Positions 44,151 through 54,082 are shown, counted from the first letter of the stretch. The stretch is DNA of 64,000 nucleotides from Methylomonas sp. (GCF_023228165.1 NZ_JALOBS010000006.1:1-64000), one strand, 5' to 3'. The notes: generated from the sequence alone by a model not told the origin. Numbers and translations: made by a program.

Positions 44151-44405
44151 TGAGCGCTCGCTATTTGCTGGATACCAATATCTGTATCTATATTGCCAAC
44201 CTGATTCCGGTATATGCCCTGCCGGAAACCTCAGGCGAACATTAGCGCCGAATTGCAACGAAACGGCCTACCCATAGGTAATAACGATTTGTGGCTGGCG
44301 GCGCACACCAGAGCACAAGGCTGGATTCTGGTTACCAGCAGCGAACGCGTGTTTGTGCGAATTCCAGGCTTGCAAATTGAAAACTGGGCTACATCGCTAG
44401 CCTAA
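44150..44405 (+). pseudogene. Broken VapC-type PIN-domain toxin gene
   Basis: The start ARYLLDTNICIYIANLIP matches the PIN-domain N-terminus with its first catalytic aspartate, but this frame stops at 44243-44245. The C-terminal part continues in another frame: LQRNGLPIGNNDLWLAAHTR and ILVTSSERVFVRIPGLQIEN, ending at 44405. About 50 residues of the middle are deleted, including the second acidic residue. The toxin cannot be functional. Confidence 0.78.
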
Positions 44406-45124
44406 AACAATTTCAAATATGGTTACGGAACATTTGATGACTGTTCCGGCATTGCTTTACATCCGTACAAGTTCGTTGTATCACGCACAAACCTACCAAC
44501 TGCGTTTTATTTAATGTCTGCGCCTTTCGCGCCTCTGCCCACTACACCCTTCGACATCTCGGTTTTGGATAGCCAATATAATCCGGTTCTTAGTTCTACC
44601 TGATTATAAAGCTTCTTCCGCTGTAACAAAGTTGACCATCATACCCGCCGGGACGCGGGAGCCAAGGCAATGCATGCTGCAGTTGCCGAAACCAGTGCCA
44701 TTTTTCGCTTTGTCCCACTAGCCAATACCCTACCAACCACATTCTGAACCGCAATCAGCGCACCAATTCGGATAATTACGCACCATTTTTGTGCACACCT
44801 TCGGGGCTTCACTTTCTCCTCTATAGAATCGCCTTAGCTCTTTTACAGTGGTATTCAGGTATTCACCAAGACGACATAAACCATCCGTATCGCGCCAGCA
44901 AACCGCCGCCGCAGCGCATCATTAGCCAGTCGTCAAGCATAGAATGAACGAATTTACACACAACTTGGCCCATTATCTGCATTTGGATACAGGTATGTTT
45001 GCAAAGTTTGTTTCAGACTGGCGACTCGTTCCAGGTCATCCCGAGATATTCGGACCGATTCAAGTATGACCGTCATCGGCTAAGTCGCAATCATTCATTC
45101 AAATGAAAATAATGGGGAAAGGTT
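44406..45124. other. Gene-poor stretch after the vapBC remnant
   Basis: About 720 bases without a supported gene. A 41-codon frame at 44944-45069 (MNEFTHNLAHYLHLD onward) reads like protein but lacks a ribosome binding site. The rest contains no repeat or RNA gene that I can name. Confidence 0.35.
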
Positions 45125-45424
45125 ATGAAAATTATAATGTTGGCTATCTCGCTTCTATTAATGACAGCATGCGCGCCTAATTCTAAACTGATAACTCAGG
45201 ATGGAAACGACGAACTTGCCGTTAAAAGCGAAAACGATAAATTATGCGAAAATCATAAAAATGATTTTGAATATTTTCGTGTAGCGTTTGACAAAGAGCA
45301 TTCCGAAATCTGTTCGACAGGTTGCGCGTATACGCCTTCCATGAACAAGAATTCCGATACGATGGAGCGTGTTGCCGGTCTGTATTATTTAATGAATTGC
45401 GATTCCGAACACGGACGATTGTAA
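45125..45424 (+). CDS. Small hypothetical lipoprotein
   Basis: A 99-residue lipoprotein with signal peptide and lipobox LMTAC (Cys16). The mature part is hydrophilic and has four cysteines (CENHK, EICSTGC, NCDSE), probably disulfide-bonded in the periplasm. GGGGAAAGG directly precedes the ATG. No family is recognised. Confidence 0.65.
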   Translation: MKIIMLAISLLLMTACAPNSKLITQDGNDELAVKSENDKLCENHKNDFEYFRVAFDKEHSEICSTGCAYTPSMNKNSDTMERVAGLYYLMNCDSEHGRL

Positions 45425-45653
45425 AATATAAACACATACCCAGCGGGGATTTTGGTTCTGTGTGCGTGGTTTAGGCAAAAGCCGATGAATGCAGGCTTGC
45501 TGGTTGCAAGCCTGGTTGGCGGACACCAGACTTTGCATAGAGTCCCCTTCAGATTCGAAAGCGATTAACGCCGTTTAAGGTTTTTCGGTTAAGGGACTAG
45601 CTATTTAACCCGTCGCGGCGTAAATCAAAAAACTCGCTGCCGACCTTTTTTCA

Positions 45654-45980
45654 TTAGCTGTTACAACTGTAAACCCGGGCGACAGCGTAGCCGTTGAATA
45701 CCCCAACCGGGATCATCCGCTCCCAAACAATATGGCTGGCTCCAAGTTTTTCGGCACGACCAAGCGCGGCAGCTTTGGCCTGTCTATGCCAGTCATAATG
45801 CTTGCCGTAACCCGACCACCCTTCTACCTTGCTTAAGAATTGGCAACTTCCTAGCGTAGCCAGCCGCGCCTCCACAGGCTTGGCCATGCTCAAAGACGGA
45901 AAACAAGCTGCCAACAAAATTAACAGGGTACCGTTGAGTAAGATCTTATGGTTAATTGCGCGCGTGAAAACACTGAACAT
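45654..45980 (-). CDS. Small exported protein, DUF4156/RcsF-like
   Basis: A 108-residue protein with a signal peptide (LLNGTLLILLAACFPSLSMA). The mature part contains two cysteines (SCQFLS and YSCNS at the end) and the pattern AAALGRAEKLGASHIVWERM followed by a final strand GYAVARVYSC. That resembles the small disulfide-bonded periplasmic fold of DUF4156/RcsF-like proteins. GAGGAG precedes the ATG. The function is unknown. Confidence 0.6.
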   Translation of the reverse strand: MFSVFTRAINHKILLNGTLLILLAACFPSLSMAKPVEARLATLGSCQFLSKVEGWSGYGKHYDWHRQAKAAALGRAEKLGASHIVWERMIPVGVFNGYAVARVYSCNS

Positions 45981-46469
45981 ACGGACTCCTCTGCTTTTAT
46001 AATTAATGCGACAACCACCGTCGTCGTTCAGTCAAGCGACTTTGGGCGTGCCTTTTTTATGAATTCGTGTTGATAAAATAATCGGGGTGAATAGCTGACT
46101 AAAGACCGAAACAATCTCCGTCAAAACGCACCACTATGGTGAATAACACCCGCAAACACGCAGGCAGTATACGTAGTTTCGAATCGAAATCAATAGTTTT
46201 TAGCAGAGAAGCCCCGCACCAAGTTAACAATCGGCCTACTCTTGACCTTGGCAAGGTGGGTTAGCAAACTCCGCTCGTTTAGCTAAAACCAAACGCATTA
46301 GGGACGATACAGCCGTTAAAACAAAAGCTTACTTTGCCATCAATTGTTGACTCCAAAATGATAGTCTAGTTTCAAATCGATTTGTGCCTTTATACTGTCT
46401 ACATTCCAAATGTATTTCTCATTTATTTGAATGAACATTTTAAAATCAGTTTCCTAACACGCCAAAGCC
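45981..46469. other. Intergenic region upstream of gspA
   Basis: No gene is supported in these 490 bases. It separates the divergent DUF4156-like gene from gspA and should carry both promoters. TTGACT near 46347 followed by AT-rich DNA is a possible -35, but I cannot define the -10 with confidence. Confidence 0.35.
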
Positions 46470-48110
46470 TTGTATCAGCAATACTTCCAATTCAGCGAGT
46501 CACCCTTCTCTATAGCACCAGACCCGCATTTCATGTTTATGAGCGAACGCCATCAGGAAGGTTTGGCGCATCTGCTTTACGGCATCAATATAGGCGGCGG
46601 CTTCGTGGCGTTGACGGGCGAAGTCGGTACCGGCAAAACTACCTTGTGCCATTGCCTGTTACAACAATTGCCCATTAATATCGATATCGCCTTGATATTA
46701 AACCCGAAGTTGAATGCCCTCGAATTACTGGCCACGCTCTGCGACGAGTTGGGCATCCCTCACTACGGCATCCCGCAAACCTCAAAGAACCTGATCGATG
46801 CCATCAACCAGTACCTGCTGTCAGCGTATTCCAACGGCAGGCGGACGGTGTTATTAATCGATGAAGCTCAAAACCTAAGCCTGGAAGTTCTGGAGCAAAT
46901 TCGACTGCTGACCAATCTGGAAACCAGCAAGGCCAAGCTGTTGCAAATTATCCTGGTCGGCCAGCCCGAGCTTCAGCAATTGCTGTGCCGTCAAGACTTG
47001 CGCCAACTCAATCAGCGCATTACCGCCCGTTACCATTTGTTACCGCTGTCTTTCGAAGAAACGCGGGCTTATATTCAACATCGTTTGACGGTTTGCCATG
47101 GAAACCCACGCCTGTTCAAAGAGCGGGCCATCCGCAAGATATACCGATTTTCTTCCGGTATCCCCAGAGTGATCAATATCCTCTGCGACCGGGCCTTACT
47201 GGGCGCCTATGCCAATAACGTCCGTAGCATTTCCGCCGAGATCATCGACGGCGCGGCGCGAGAAACACTGGGACTAGGCAACACACGTCGTTGGTTAATT
47301 ACCGTGGCGGCAACGATTTTATTCGGTGGCATCGCCGTAGGGGGTTATTTTGTTAGCCGGAATCCCTCCTCAATCGATCAAGCCGGTCAAATCTTCTCGA
47401 GTCCATCCCTGCAGCCACATGCCATCGCAGACATTCGGCAAACGCCATCCAAGCCGGAGCCCCCGCAAAAAGCCGAATCAACCAAAACCGAAGCCAAGTC
47501 TTTTACCGTCTGGCTGCAGGATCCCACCCGATCGATAAATACAGCCATGCTTGCCGCGCTGAAGGTCTGGCAAAAACCCCTGCCACCCGATGGCGTGATC
47601 GATTGCGATTACATAGCAGGCTTGGATCTGCATTGCCTTTCCGATAACGCGAGTTGGAAAGATTTGCTGGCCCTTGACCGACCCGCCATTTTGCAGTTCT
47701 CCTTACCCCCAGAACAGAAACGCCATGCCCTGTTGATCGGTGTCGATAAGGGGCACGCCATTTTCCGTTTCGACGACGATTTAAGATTCCCAATAGCCGA
47801 GGTGCTGAATTTATGGGACGGCCATTTCCTGCTATTTTGGCGCTCGCCGCGCCAGGATATGACGCTCATTGCCCCGCAGAAATTATCCAGCAACGTAGCC
47901 TGGCTGCGCGAACAGCTAAACGCGCAGGATGAAACACCCGCGAGCAGCAATCCTTCACTATTTTTTGATGAAACGCTTAAGGCGCGGGTGATCGGATTTC
48001 AGCACCGGCATCATTTACTGGAAGATGGCATAGTAGGTGCGCAAACGCTGATTCATCTGGATAACCAAACAGGAGCCACCACCTCACCCCATTTGGAAAT
48101 GACGGAATAG
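46470..48110 (+). CDS. gspA: GspA/ExeA-like ATPase with peptidoglycan-binding domain
   Basis: A 546-residue inner-membrane AAA+ protein that helps insert the type II secretin through peptidoglycan. It starts at a TTG giving YQQYFQFSESPFSIAPDPHF, the canonical ExeA N-terminus. Walker A is GEVGTGKTT (50-58), Walker B TVLLIDEAQNL, and a membrane helix lies near 275-295. The periplasmic part ends with a peptidoglycan-binding domain (FQHRHHLLEDGIVGAQTLIH). It is followed directly by gspB. No other type II secretion gene is in the window. Confidence 0.9.
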   Translation: MYQQYFQFSESPFSIAPDPHFMFMSERHQEGLAHLLYGINIGGGFVALTGEVGTGKTTLCHCLLQQLPINIDIALILNPKLNALELLATLCDELGIPHYGIPQTSKNLIDAINQYLLSAYSNGRRTVLLIDEAQNLSLEVLEQIRLLTNLETSKAKLLQIILVGQPELQQLLCRQDLRQLNQRITARYHLLPLSFEETRAYIQHRLTVCHGNPRLFKERAIRKIYRFSSGIPRVINILCDRALLGAYANNVRSISAEIIDGAARETLGLGNTRRWLITVAATILFGGIAVGGYFVSRNPSSIDQAGQIFSSPSLQPHAIADIRQTPSKPEPPQKAESTKTEAKSFTVWLQDPTRSINTAMLAALKVWQKPLPPDGVIDCDYIAGLDLHCLSDNASWKDLLALDRPAILQFSLPPEQKRHALLIGVDKGHAIFRFDDDLRFPIAEVLNLWDGHFLLFWRSPRQDMTLIAPQKLSSNVAWLREQLNAQDETPASSNPSLFFDETLKARVIGFQHRHHLLEDGIVGAQTLIHLDNQTGATTSPHLEMTE

Positions 48111-48111
48111 T

Positions 48112-48906
48112 ATGTCTTATATCTTAAATGCATTGCGAAAATCGGAGCGGGAACGGCAAGCCATCGAGCCGGATACGGTCACCAGCAGAATCGTCGTTCA
48201 GCAGCCACCGCATCATAAAAGTTCGACCAAACTGATTGCCGCGTTAATCGTCATAAATCTGAGCGTTTTGATTTATGTGCTCGGATTTACCCAAAAAAAT
48301 CCGCCGGTCCCGGAACAGACAATAGCTACAGAGGTTAAACCGGCGCTATCGCCTGCCAAAATAGTCTCGCCATCGCCCGCGCCGAAAACGCCGCCAATTG
48401 CCCAAATCAGCAAAACTGATAGCCAGGCACCGGTAATGGCATTGCCGGCCAAAATACCAACCGTAAAGAATCAGCCGGTTAAACCCGTTAAACCGGTAAT
48501 TGCGCCGCCACTACCACCTGCGTCACCCAAACCTACTGTTATCAAATCCGAGACTCCACCAAGTAAGTCGATTGAGCCCCTTAAAGAGGCCATTACGCCG
48601 TTAAAACCGGCAGCACAACCCATTGCATTAGCCGGGGACGCTACCGAAAAAACCGTGCTGCTTCGGGTGAAGAACGACCTGCCATTCTTGGAGGATTTGC
48701 CCAGCGAAGTCAGCCGCTCACTGCCGAATCTGCCTATTAACGTATTCAGTTATTCGTCGATAGCCGCCGAACGGTTTGTGATGATCGATATGGTCAAATA
48801 TGTTCCCGGCCAACGCATCAAGGATCAGTTGGAGCTCAGGGAAATACGCGAGGACAGTATCGTGGTCAATTTCGACAACCGCACTTTCAAAATCAGGCGG
48901 CCATAA
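48112..48906 (+). CDS. gspB: GspB/ExeB-like protein
   Basis: A 264-residue bitopic inner-membrane protein. It begins with MSYILNALRKSERER, the hallmark of GspB/ExeB, has one membrane helix (LIAALIVINLSVLIYVLGF, about 42-60), a long proline-rich periplasmic linker, and a C-terminal GspB domain (INVFSYSSIAAERFVMIDM). It forms a complex with GspA. The start is one base after the gspA stop. Confidence 0.9.
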   Translation: MSYILNALRKSERERQAIEPDTVTSRIVVQQPPHHKSSTKLIAALIVINLSVLIYVLGFTQKNPPVPEQTIATEVKPALSPAKIVSPSPAPKTPPIAQISKTDSQAPVMALPAKIPTVKNQPVKPVKPVIAPPLPPASPKPTVIKSETPPSKSIEPLKEAITPLKPAAQPIALAGDATEKTVLLRVKNDLPFLEDLPSEVSRSLPNLPINVFSYSSIAAERFVMIDMVKYVPGQRIKDQLELREIREDSIVVNFDNRTFKIRRP

Positions 48907-49076
48907 AGCTTATCTTTTAATTTGCCCGTACCATGTTGATAATGGCCGTCGGCATAAGCTCGAATTTGCCAACGTGCAGACCTCAAATAACGTTTCGCTT
49001 ATCGGGCAGAGGAATTCTGCCTCGAGCTGGTCCTCCCCGCAAAAAACAAATATCCACGGAAAATTACGGCTAACCG

Positions 49077-50180
49077 CTAACGTCCGCCCCGAATAATCAC
49101 TGCCGTCCGTAGCCTGTTTTTCCCAAAGCAGGACATACGCTCGAAGTCTTCCCTGGCAATGGGAATGAACTGACAGTCCAGCTCGCTTTGCCTGCCCTCT
49201 TCCGGATCGGGATCGTGCATGTACAGACAGTCGTTGTCGAAACCACTCATCACCACCCAATGCGGGGCTTTTTTACCGTCCATCGTAAAGGTACTGATTA
49301 ATATCAATGGGATGGCGCCGGCCTCGAATGCGGTTATCAGGTCGTCTTGGGTGATATTGCTGTAATTGATGACAATGGCTTGCTGCTCCGCTTCGCGCTT
49401 GAAACAGTTGTCCACCAATTCAATCACCTGTTTTTTATCATCGTTACGCACACTGTCGATAAACAAGGGGCCGACTTGATTAATCCAAACCTCGACGGAA
49501 AACCCTCTCCGTTTCGCGGCTAAAGCCAGCCCGATCGGATGGCAGCCGCCGTGACCCGAGGTCATGAAAATGGTGGTGGCTTCCCGCCATAAGTTGATTT
49601 CCTCTTCCCGCGACGGCAGGTAATTTTTGTCCAGGGCATGCATGGCCATCATCAACGATGCCGGGCCGCAGGTGAACGGCGTGGTCTGCCGCAACCAATG
49701 TACCTGCCGATGCTGAGGCGTATCGCGATAGCGGCGGATACGCTTCTGGTAACGCAAGGCGTCTTTATGGTCTTCGTAGTAATCGCGGTAAAAACCGAAT
49801 TTCTGAAAGCCCAGCGCTTGGTACAACCCGATTGCAGCGGCATTGTCCACACTCACTTCCAGCCGCAAATACAAGCGGCCGTCGTCGCGCGCGGCCTGCT
49901 CGCCGGCCAGCATCAAGGCCTTGGCTATCCCCTGCCCCCGCAGTTGCGGCGACACTGCTAAGGAATACACCCGTGCCAGGCGGGTGCCGGGGTAATAAAT
50001 AATCAGAATATAGCCGGACACAGCCTGGTCATTTTCCGCCACCAGCAAAGCCCGATGCGGCGTAGTCAGCCAGTGTCGAAAACTGCGCCGACTTAAGCGG
50101 TCGGTATCGAAGCTGGTATTTTCCAGCACCACCAACGCTTCCAAGTCCTTCATTTGCGCGGCGCGTATCGCAATACTCAA
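49077..50180 (-). CDS. GNAT acetyltransferase fused to C39-like peptidase
   Basis: A 367-residue two-domain protein. Residues 1-150 are a GNAT acetyltransferase with the acetyl-CoA loop QLRGQGIA (79-86) and AAIGLYQALGFQ. Residues 160-367 are a papain-like C39 domain with Cys171 in QTTPFTCGPASLMMA, His307 in APHWVVMSGFD and an aspartate in MHDPDP, so the catalytic residues are present. There is no signal peptide, so it should act in the cytosol. It overlaps the DUF2817 gene by four bases and lies next to a RimK-like ligase gene; together they suggest a peptide-modification system whose chemistry has not been shown. Confidence 0.85.
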   Translation of the reverse strand: MSIAIRAAQMKDLEALVVLENTSFDTDRLSRRSFRHWLTTPHRALLVAENDQAVSGYILIIYYPGTRLARVYSLAVSPQLRGQGIAKALMLAGEQAARDDGRLYLRLEVSVDNAAAIGLYQALGFQKFGFYRDYYEDHKDALRYQKRIRRYRDTPQHRQVHWLRQTTPFTCGPASLMMAMHALDKNYLPSREEEINLWREATTIFMTSGHGGCHPIGLALAAKRRGFSVEVWINQVGPLFIDSVRNDDKKQVIELVDNCFKREAEQQAIVINYSNITQDDLITAFEAGAIPLILISTFTMDGKKAPHWVVMSGFDNDCLYMHDPDPEEGRQSELDCQFIPIAREDFERMSCFGKNRLRTAVIIRGGR

Positions 50181-51274
50181 GACGATACTCCCCGCAACGC
50201 CTGCACGATGACCTGCCGACCGCGAAACAACACCATCTCCCGCCAGGCCGGATCGGCCGGATTAAAATGCCGGCGCATCAATTTGCTATGCACGATGCGT
50301 TCCGACTCGTTGCCGGATTGCGACCACAATTGATGATCCCGTAACAGCACATCGAATAACTGCTCGGTGCTGTATGTACCGAATTCCAGCGTGATATAAC
50401 AACCGCTGTCGCCCATTACGGCGTGCCACAGATAATCCAGCAAGCCCAACTTGGGTACCGAACTGGAAGTACCGGCCAACGGCAAAGTCACCGAATCGCC
50501 ATACCATTGCCGAGCTACCGCCGCACCGGCACTATCCGGCGCATGGTCACAGATAATTTCCCCATAGCCATAGGAACCCAACCCAGTATGTAAATCGACT
50601 ACCGCCACGCGGCGTTGAGCCAGGTCATACGCTTGAATCAAAGCCTCGCAAACCAAGCGACCGTGCGCAGGCTTATTACCGCCGTAAAACGGTCCCGCCG
50701 GATCCAGATACTGGCCGCCGCTGACGGCTTTTTCCAAAACGACCCGGCCGTGGGTTTCGCCGAATGCCAACAACGCCCGACGTCTTTCTTCATCGTCGGT
50801 GGTAAACAACGCGGAACGCAGCAATAGGTATTCCGGCGTTTCCGGTAAAGGTTGAGAAAAATCCACCACATTCCGGTTCAAATCCACCCCGTCGTTATCG
50901 CAACGCCGCGACCAAGCATAACCCCAGGGGGTCAACGCATGAACCAACAGCAAGGCAGTCTGTTCGGGAATAACCAAATCGAACTCCGTCAGCAGACGTA
51001 ACAGATCGATTTGCACGGCGCTACCGGCAAAACCCTCCACACCGTGAGTGCCGGCGATGACAACCACTACATTGCTAGCCTCTTTGTCGCCTATCCAGAC
51101 GGTATCGGTCTGCAAGCTTTCGCCGTCCGGTCCGGCACCGGCACAGGGATAAAACCCAACTTGCGGCGGATAAGGCAGCGTGTTCAATTGCTGCAGCCAT
51201 CTCTGGCGCGCGCGTGCATAATCCGCCGGGAAAACGTCGGTATCGATACCGGTAAATACAAAACGGACAGTCAT
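50177..51274 (-). CDS. DUF2817 zinc-carboxypeptidase-like protein (M14-like)
   Basis: A 365-residue cytosolic protein of the DUF2817 family. Its zinc site matches M14/aspartoacylase-like enzymes: His77 and Glu80 in GTHGVEG, DLNRN (131-135), His229 in VVDLHTGLG and Glu297 in TLEFGTYS as the probable general base. Such enzymes hydrolyse C-terminal peptide bonds or acyl-amino acids; the substrate here is unknown. It is transcribed with the GNAT-C39 gene and divergently from the RimK-like gene across about 113 bases. Confidence 0.85.
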   Translation of the reverse strand: MTVRFVFTGIDTDVFPADYARARQRWLQQLNTLPYPPQVGFYPCAGAGPDGESLQTDTVWIGDKEASNVVVVIAGTHGVEGFAGSAVQIDLLRLLTEFDLVIPEQTALLLVHALTPWGYAWSRRCDNDGVDLNRNVVDFSQPLPETPEYLLLRSALFTTDDEERRRALLAFGETHGRVVLEKAVSGGQYLDPAGPFYGGNKPAHGRLVCEALIQAYDLAQRRVAVVDLHTGLGSYGYGEIICDHAPDSAGAAVARQWYGDSVTLPLAGTSSSVPKLGLLDYLWHAVMGDSGCYITLEFGTYSTEQLFDVLLRDHQLWSQSGNESERIVHSKLMRRHFNPADPAWREMVLFRGRQVIVQALRGVSS

Positions 51275-51387
51275 ACTGATTTAGATGAAATTTTCTGGTT
51301 TGCCATAATTTTTCAATGTTACTCCTTGTTTAAAAGTCTGTCTGGTTTCAGAATCAGCGTTCTTTTTCGCATCGAGCTTTCCCTGCC

Positions 51388-52863
51388 ATGGCAAACACAT
51401 TACTAGTGGTTGACGACCTGTCCGACTGGAACCCTTATTACCCCAGCGATCAGGTGATCAGCTTTGAACATTATCTTGCCACAGAACATGTGCACCCCGA
51501 TCAGCGGGTGCGCGTGATTAATCTTTGCAGCAGTTACGCCTACCTGTCCGACGGTTATTATTGTTCGTTGCTGGCGGAAGCCCGCAATCACCACGTAATT
51601 CCCTCGGTCAAGGTCATCAACGATTTAGGCAAAAACGCCCTGTATCGCCTGCAATTGGAAGATTTTACCCAGCCGTTGGCACGGGCCTTTAAAAAACACG
51701 CCAAAGAAGGCGAACTCAAGCTGTACAGTTATTTCGGCAATACTGCGGAAGCGGATTTTCAGGATTTAACCCGGCGGCTGTTCGAACGGTTTCCCTGCCC
51801 GGTGCTGGAAATTACCCTGCATTTTAATCAGCAATGGGAAATTACCGATCTGAATGCCGTCTCGCCGCGCAGTCTGGACGACGCCATGCAAACCCTGTTT
51901 GCCGATGCTCTGGACAACTTCAGCAAAAAAGTCTGGCGCAAGGGCCGCACCCGCAAGGCGGCGCGTTACGATCTGGCGGTGCTGATCAATCCGTTGGAAA
52001 AACTGCCGCCCAGCAACCGCGGTGCACTGAAAAAGTTTATCGCCGTCGGCCGGCAAATGGGCATCGACGTGGAATTGATTACCCAAAAACATTATGGCCG
52101 GATTCCCGAATTCGACGGCCTGTTTATCCGCGAAACCACGGCTATCGATCACCACACCTATCGCTTTGCCAAAAAAGCCGAAGCCGAAGGTTTGATGGTG
52201 ATCGACGACCCGACCTCGATCTTACGCTGCGCCAATAAAGTTTACCTGGCCGATCTGTTCCGCACCCATAAAGTGCCGACACCCAAAACCTGGATACTGC
52301 ACAAAGGTAATCTGGATCATCTGGATAAACTGGAAGCAACGGCCGGTTATCCGGTGGTGATCAAAATTCCGGACGGCTCGTTTTCGCGCGGCATCGTCAA
52401 AGTCAATAACCGCCGGGAACTGGACATTAAAGTCGCGGAATTATTCGAACAATCGGCACTGTTGCTAGCCCAGGAGTTTCTGTACACCGACTTCGATTGG
52501 CGTATCGGCGTCTTCAACAACAAAGCCTTGTACGCCTGCCGCTATTTTATGGTGAAAAACCATTGGCAAATTTACCGCCATGGCGCCAGCAGAACAGACA
52601 GCGGCAGTTTCGCCACCATGCCCACCTTCGAAGTTCCCAAAGCCGTACTGGATGCGGCCTTGAAAGCCACCCAACCTATCGGTAACGGTCTGTACGGTGT
52701 TGATGTGAAGGAAATTAACGGCAAGGGCTATGTGATCGAGGTCAACGACAACCCCAGCATTGACAGCGGCGTGGAAGATCAATATCTGGGCGACGAGCTT
52801 TACCGGGTCATCATGGGCGAATTTCTGCGCCGGATGGATAACCGCAGCAAGGGGCTGGACTGA
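51388..52863 (+). CDS. RimK-like ATP-grasp ligase
   Basis: A 491-residue protein with an N-terminal RimK-associated domain (about 1-190) and a C-terminal ATP-grasp fold (about 285-485). ATP-binding features are VVIKIPDGSFSRGI (323-336), LLLAQEFLYTDFDWRIGVF and the metal site YVIEVNDNPSIDSGVED. RimK-type enzymes ligate amino acids, often glutamate, to a protein or peptide carboxyl. It differs from E. coli RimK (300 residues) by the long N-terminal extension. Its divergent neighbours encode an acetyltransferase-peptidase fusion and a carboxypeptidase-like enzyme, which suggests addition and removal of a tag. Confidence 0.87.
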   Translation: MANTLLVVDDLSDWNPYYPSDQVISFEHYLATEHVHPDQRVRVINLCSSYAYLSDGYYCSLLAEARNHHVIPSVKVINDLGKNALYRLQLEDFTQPLARAFKKHAKEGELKLYSYFGNTAEADFQDLTRRLFERFPCPVLEITLHFNQQWEITDLNAVSPRSLDDAMQTLFADALDNFSKKVWRKGRTRKAARYDLAVLINPLEKLPPSNRGALKKFIAVGRQMGIDVELITQKHYGRIPEFDGLFIRETTAIDHHTYRFAKKAEAEGLMVIDDPTSILRCANKVYLADLFRTHKVPTPKTWILHKGNLDHLDKLEATAGYPVVIKIPDGSFSRGIVKVNNRRELDIKVAELFEQSALLLAQEFLYTDFDWRIGVFNNKALYACRYFMVKNHWQIYRHGASRTDSGSFATMPTFEVPKAVLDAALKATQPIGNGLYGVDVKEINGKGYVIEVNDNPSIDSGVEDQYLGDELYRVIMGEFLRRMDNRSKGLD

Positions 52864-52875
52864 TCCGCCAGCCGT

Positions 52876-53790
52876 TCATTTTCGCGACAGACTCAGCACG
52901 CCTGCCATCACCAACGCCGCGCCGCCGATTTGTTGCGGCGTCATCGGCTCATCCAGTATCGCAGCGGCCATAAACAGGGTCGCCACCGGCCCTATCGAAC
53001 CGATCAGCGCGGCGCGGCCGGAGCCGATCAAGCGGATGCCGGCCGACAGCATGAACACCGGCAATACCGTGGAAACGATGGCCATCACCGCGCTGAGTTG
53101 GTAAACCCGCGCGGAAAGCAGCAACAGATTCCGCGGCGGATGCGTCAACACGAATTGTAAAACCGTGGCCGCGCAGGCCACCAGCATGGCCAGTGCCGTA
53201 AAGCGCGCCACCCCGATGCGTGCCACCGCTTCGCCGGTACCGATCAGGTAGGCCGAGTAAGTCAGGGTGCTGGCGAACACAAAACCGGCGCCTTTCAGCA
53301 CCTGCGGCGAATCGAACTGCATCTCGTGCATAAACACCACGCCAATGCCGGCGTAACTAAGCAGCAATGCGACCGCTTCTTTAGTACCGACCGATTTACC
53401 AAGCAACACAGCCGACAACACCACCACCATGGTCGGATACAAAAACAAGATCAACCGCTCCAGGCCTGCGGAAATATATTGCAGCCCGACAAAATCGAAC
53501 AGACTGGACATGTAATAGCCTAACAAACCCAATACCAAAATCGACAAATAGTCCTTGCCGCTCAACGGCGATGCGGCACCGCGACCGATATGCCGTAACG
53601 CAACCAGCAGAAAAAACGGGGTGGAAAACAGCATGCGCAGGGCCAACAGCGTTACCGCATCGACGGGTTCGAAATACACTAGTTTGACCAAAATGGCCTT
53701 GCCGGAAAAGCCGATAGCCGCCAAGGCCGCCAAGCAAAAGCCAAGCAGAATGCTGCGATCGGTTAAAGGGGATGGTGTCGTTGTCGCCAT
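52876..53790 (-). CDS. EamA/DMT-family transporter
   Basis: An integral membrane protein of 304 residues with ten predicted helices in two EamA repeats (about 15-145 and 165-295), the drug/metabolite transporter plan. The N-terminal helix reads LGFCLAALAAIGFSGKAILV and the second repeat ends ALVMAGVLSLS. The ATG at 53790 has GGAGG six bases upstream; the frame is open to 53943 without one. It sits between the RimK-like gene and the agmatine genes, but no shared role is shown; export of an amine or amino acid is one possibility. Confidence 0.85.
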   Translation of the reverse strand: MATTTPSPLTDRSILLGFCLAALAAIGFSGKAILVKLVYFEPVDAVTLLALRMLFSTPFFLLVALRHIGRGAASPLSGKDYLSILVLGLLGYYMSSLFDFVGLQYISAGLERLILFLYPTMVVVLSAVLLGKSVGTKEAVALLLSYAGIGVVFMHEMQFDSPQVLKGAGFVFASTLTYSAYLIGTGEAVARIGVARFTALAMLVACAATVLQFVLTHPPRNLLLLSARVYQLSAVMAIVSTVLPVFMLSAGIRLIGSGRAALIGSIGPVATLFMAAAILDEPMTPQQIGGAALVMAGVLSLSRK

Positions 53791-54082
53791 GGAGCCTCCA
53801 GGGTAAGTTGCGGGCCGCTGGCGAAAAGCTAAGCAAACGCGGTAGAGCCCGCGGTTGCTGTTAAGTCGATTAGAAAGACGCAAGCACCACGGCAATAGAG
53901 AAACCCCATAGCCAAGCTTGCTTATTGGAAAAAAAGACATCAATGTTCATGGCTGGAGACTATAAAAGCCGATCTCTCCGCTGTCAATCGGATATATTTT
54001 TAGCCGGTAAAACATTCCCCAGGCAGCATTGATACAATAGCGCATCCGTTCCGAAATCATTATTTAATCCAGGGAGTATTTC

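Noticed and set aside
44944..45069. 41-codon frame beginning MNEFTHNLAHYL
   Set aside because: It reads like protein but lacks a ribosome binding site and any family match, and it lies in degraded DNA. Kept only as a note.
46470..48906. A complete type II secretion locus
   Set aside because: Only gspA and gspB are present; no secretin, ATPase GspE or pseudopilin genes lie in the window.
52876..53790. DMT exporter as part of the RimK-like system
   Set aside because: It converges with the RimK-like gene and such exporters occur next to many unrelated genes, so adjacency alone is not evidence.
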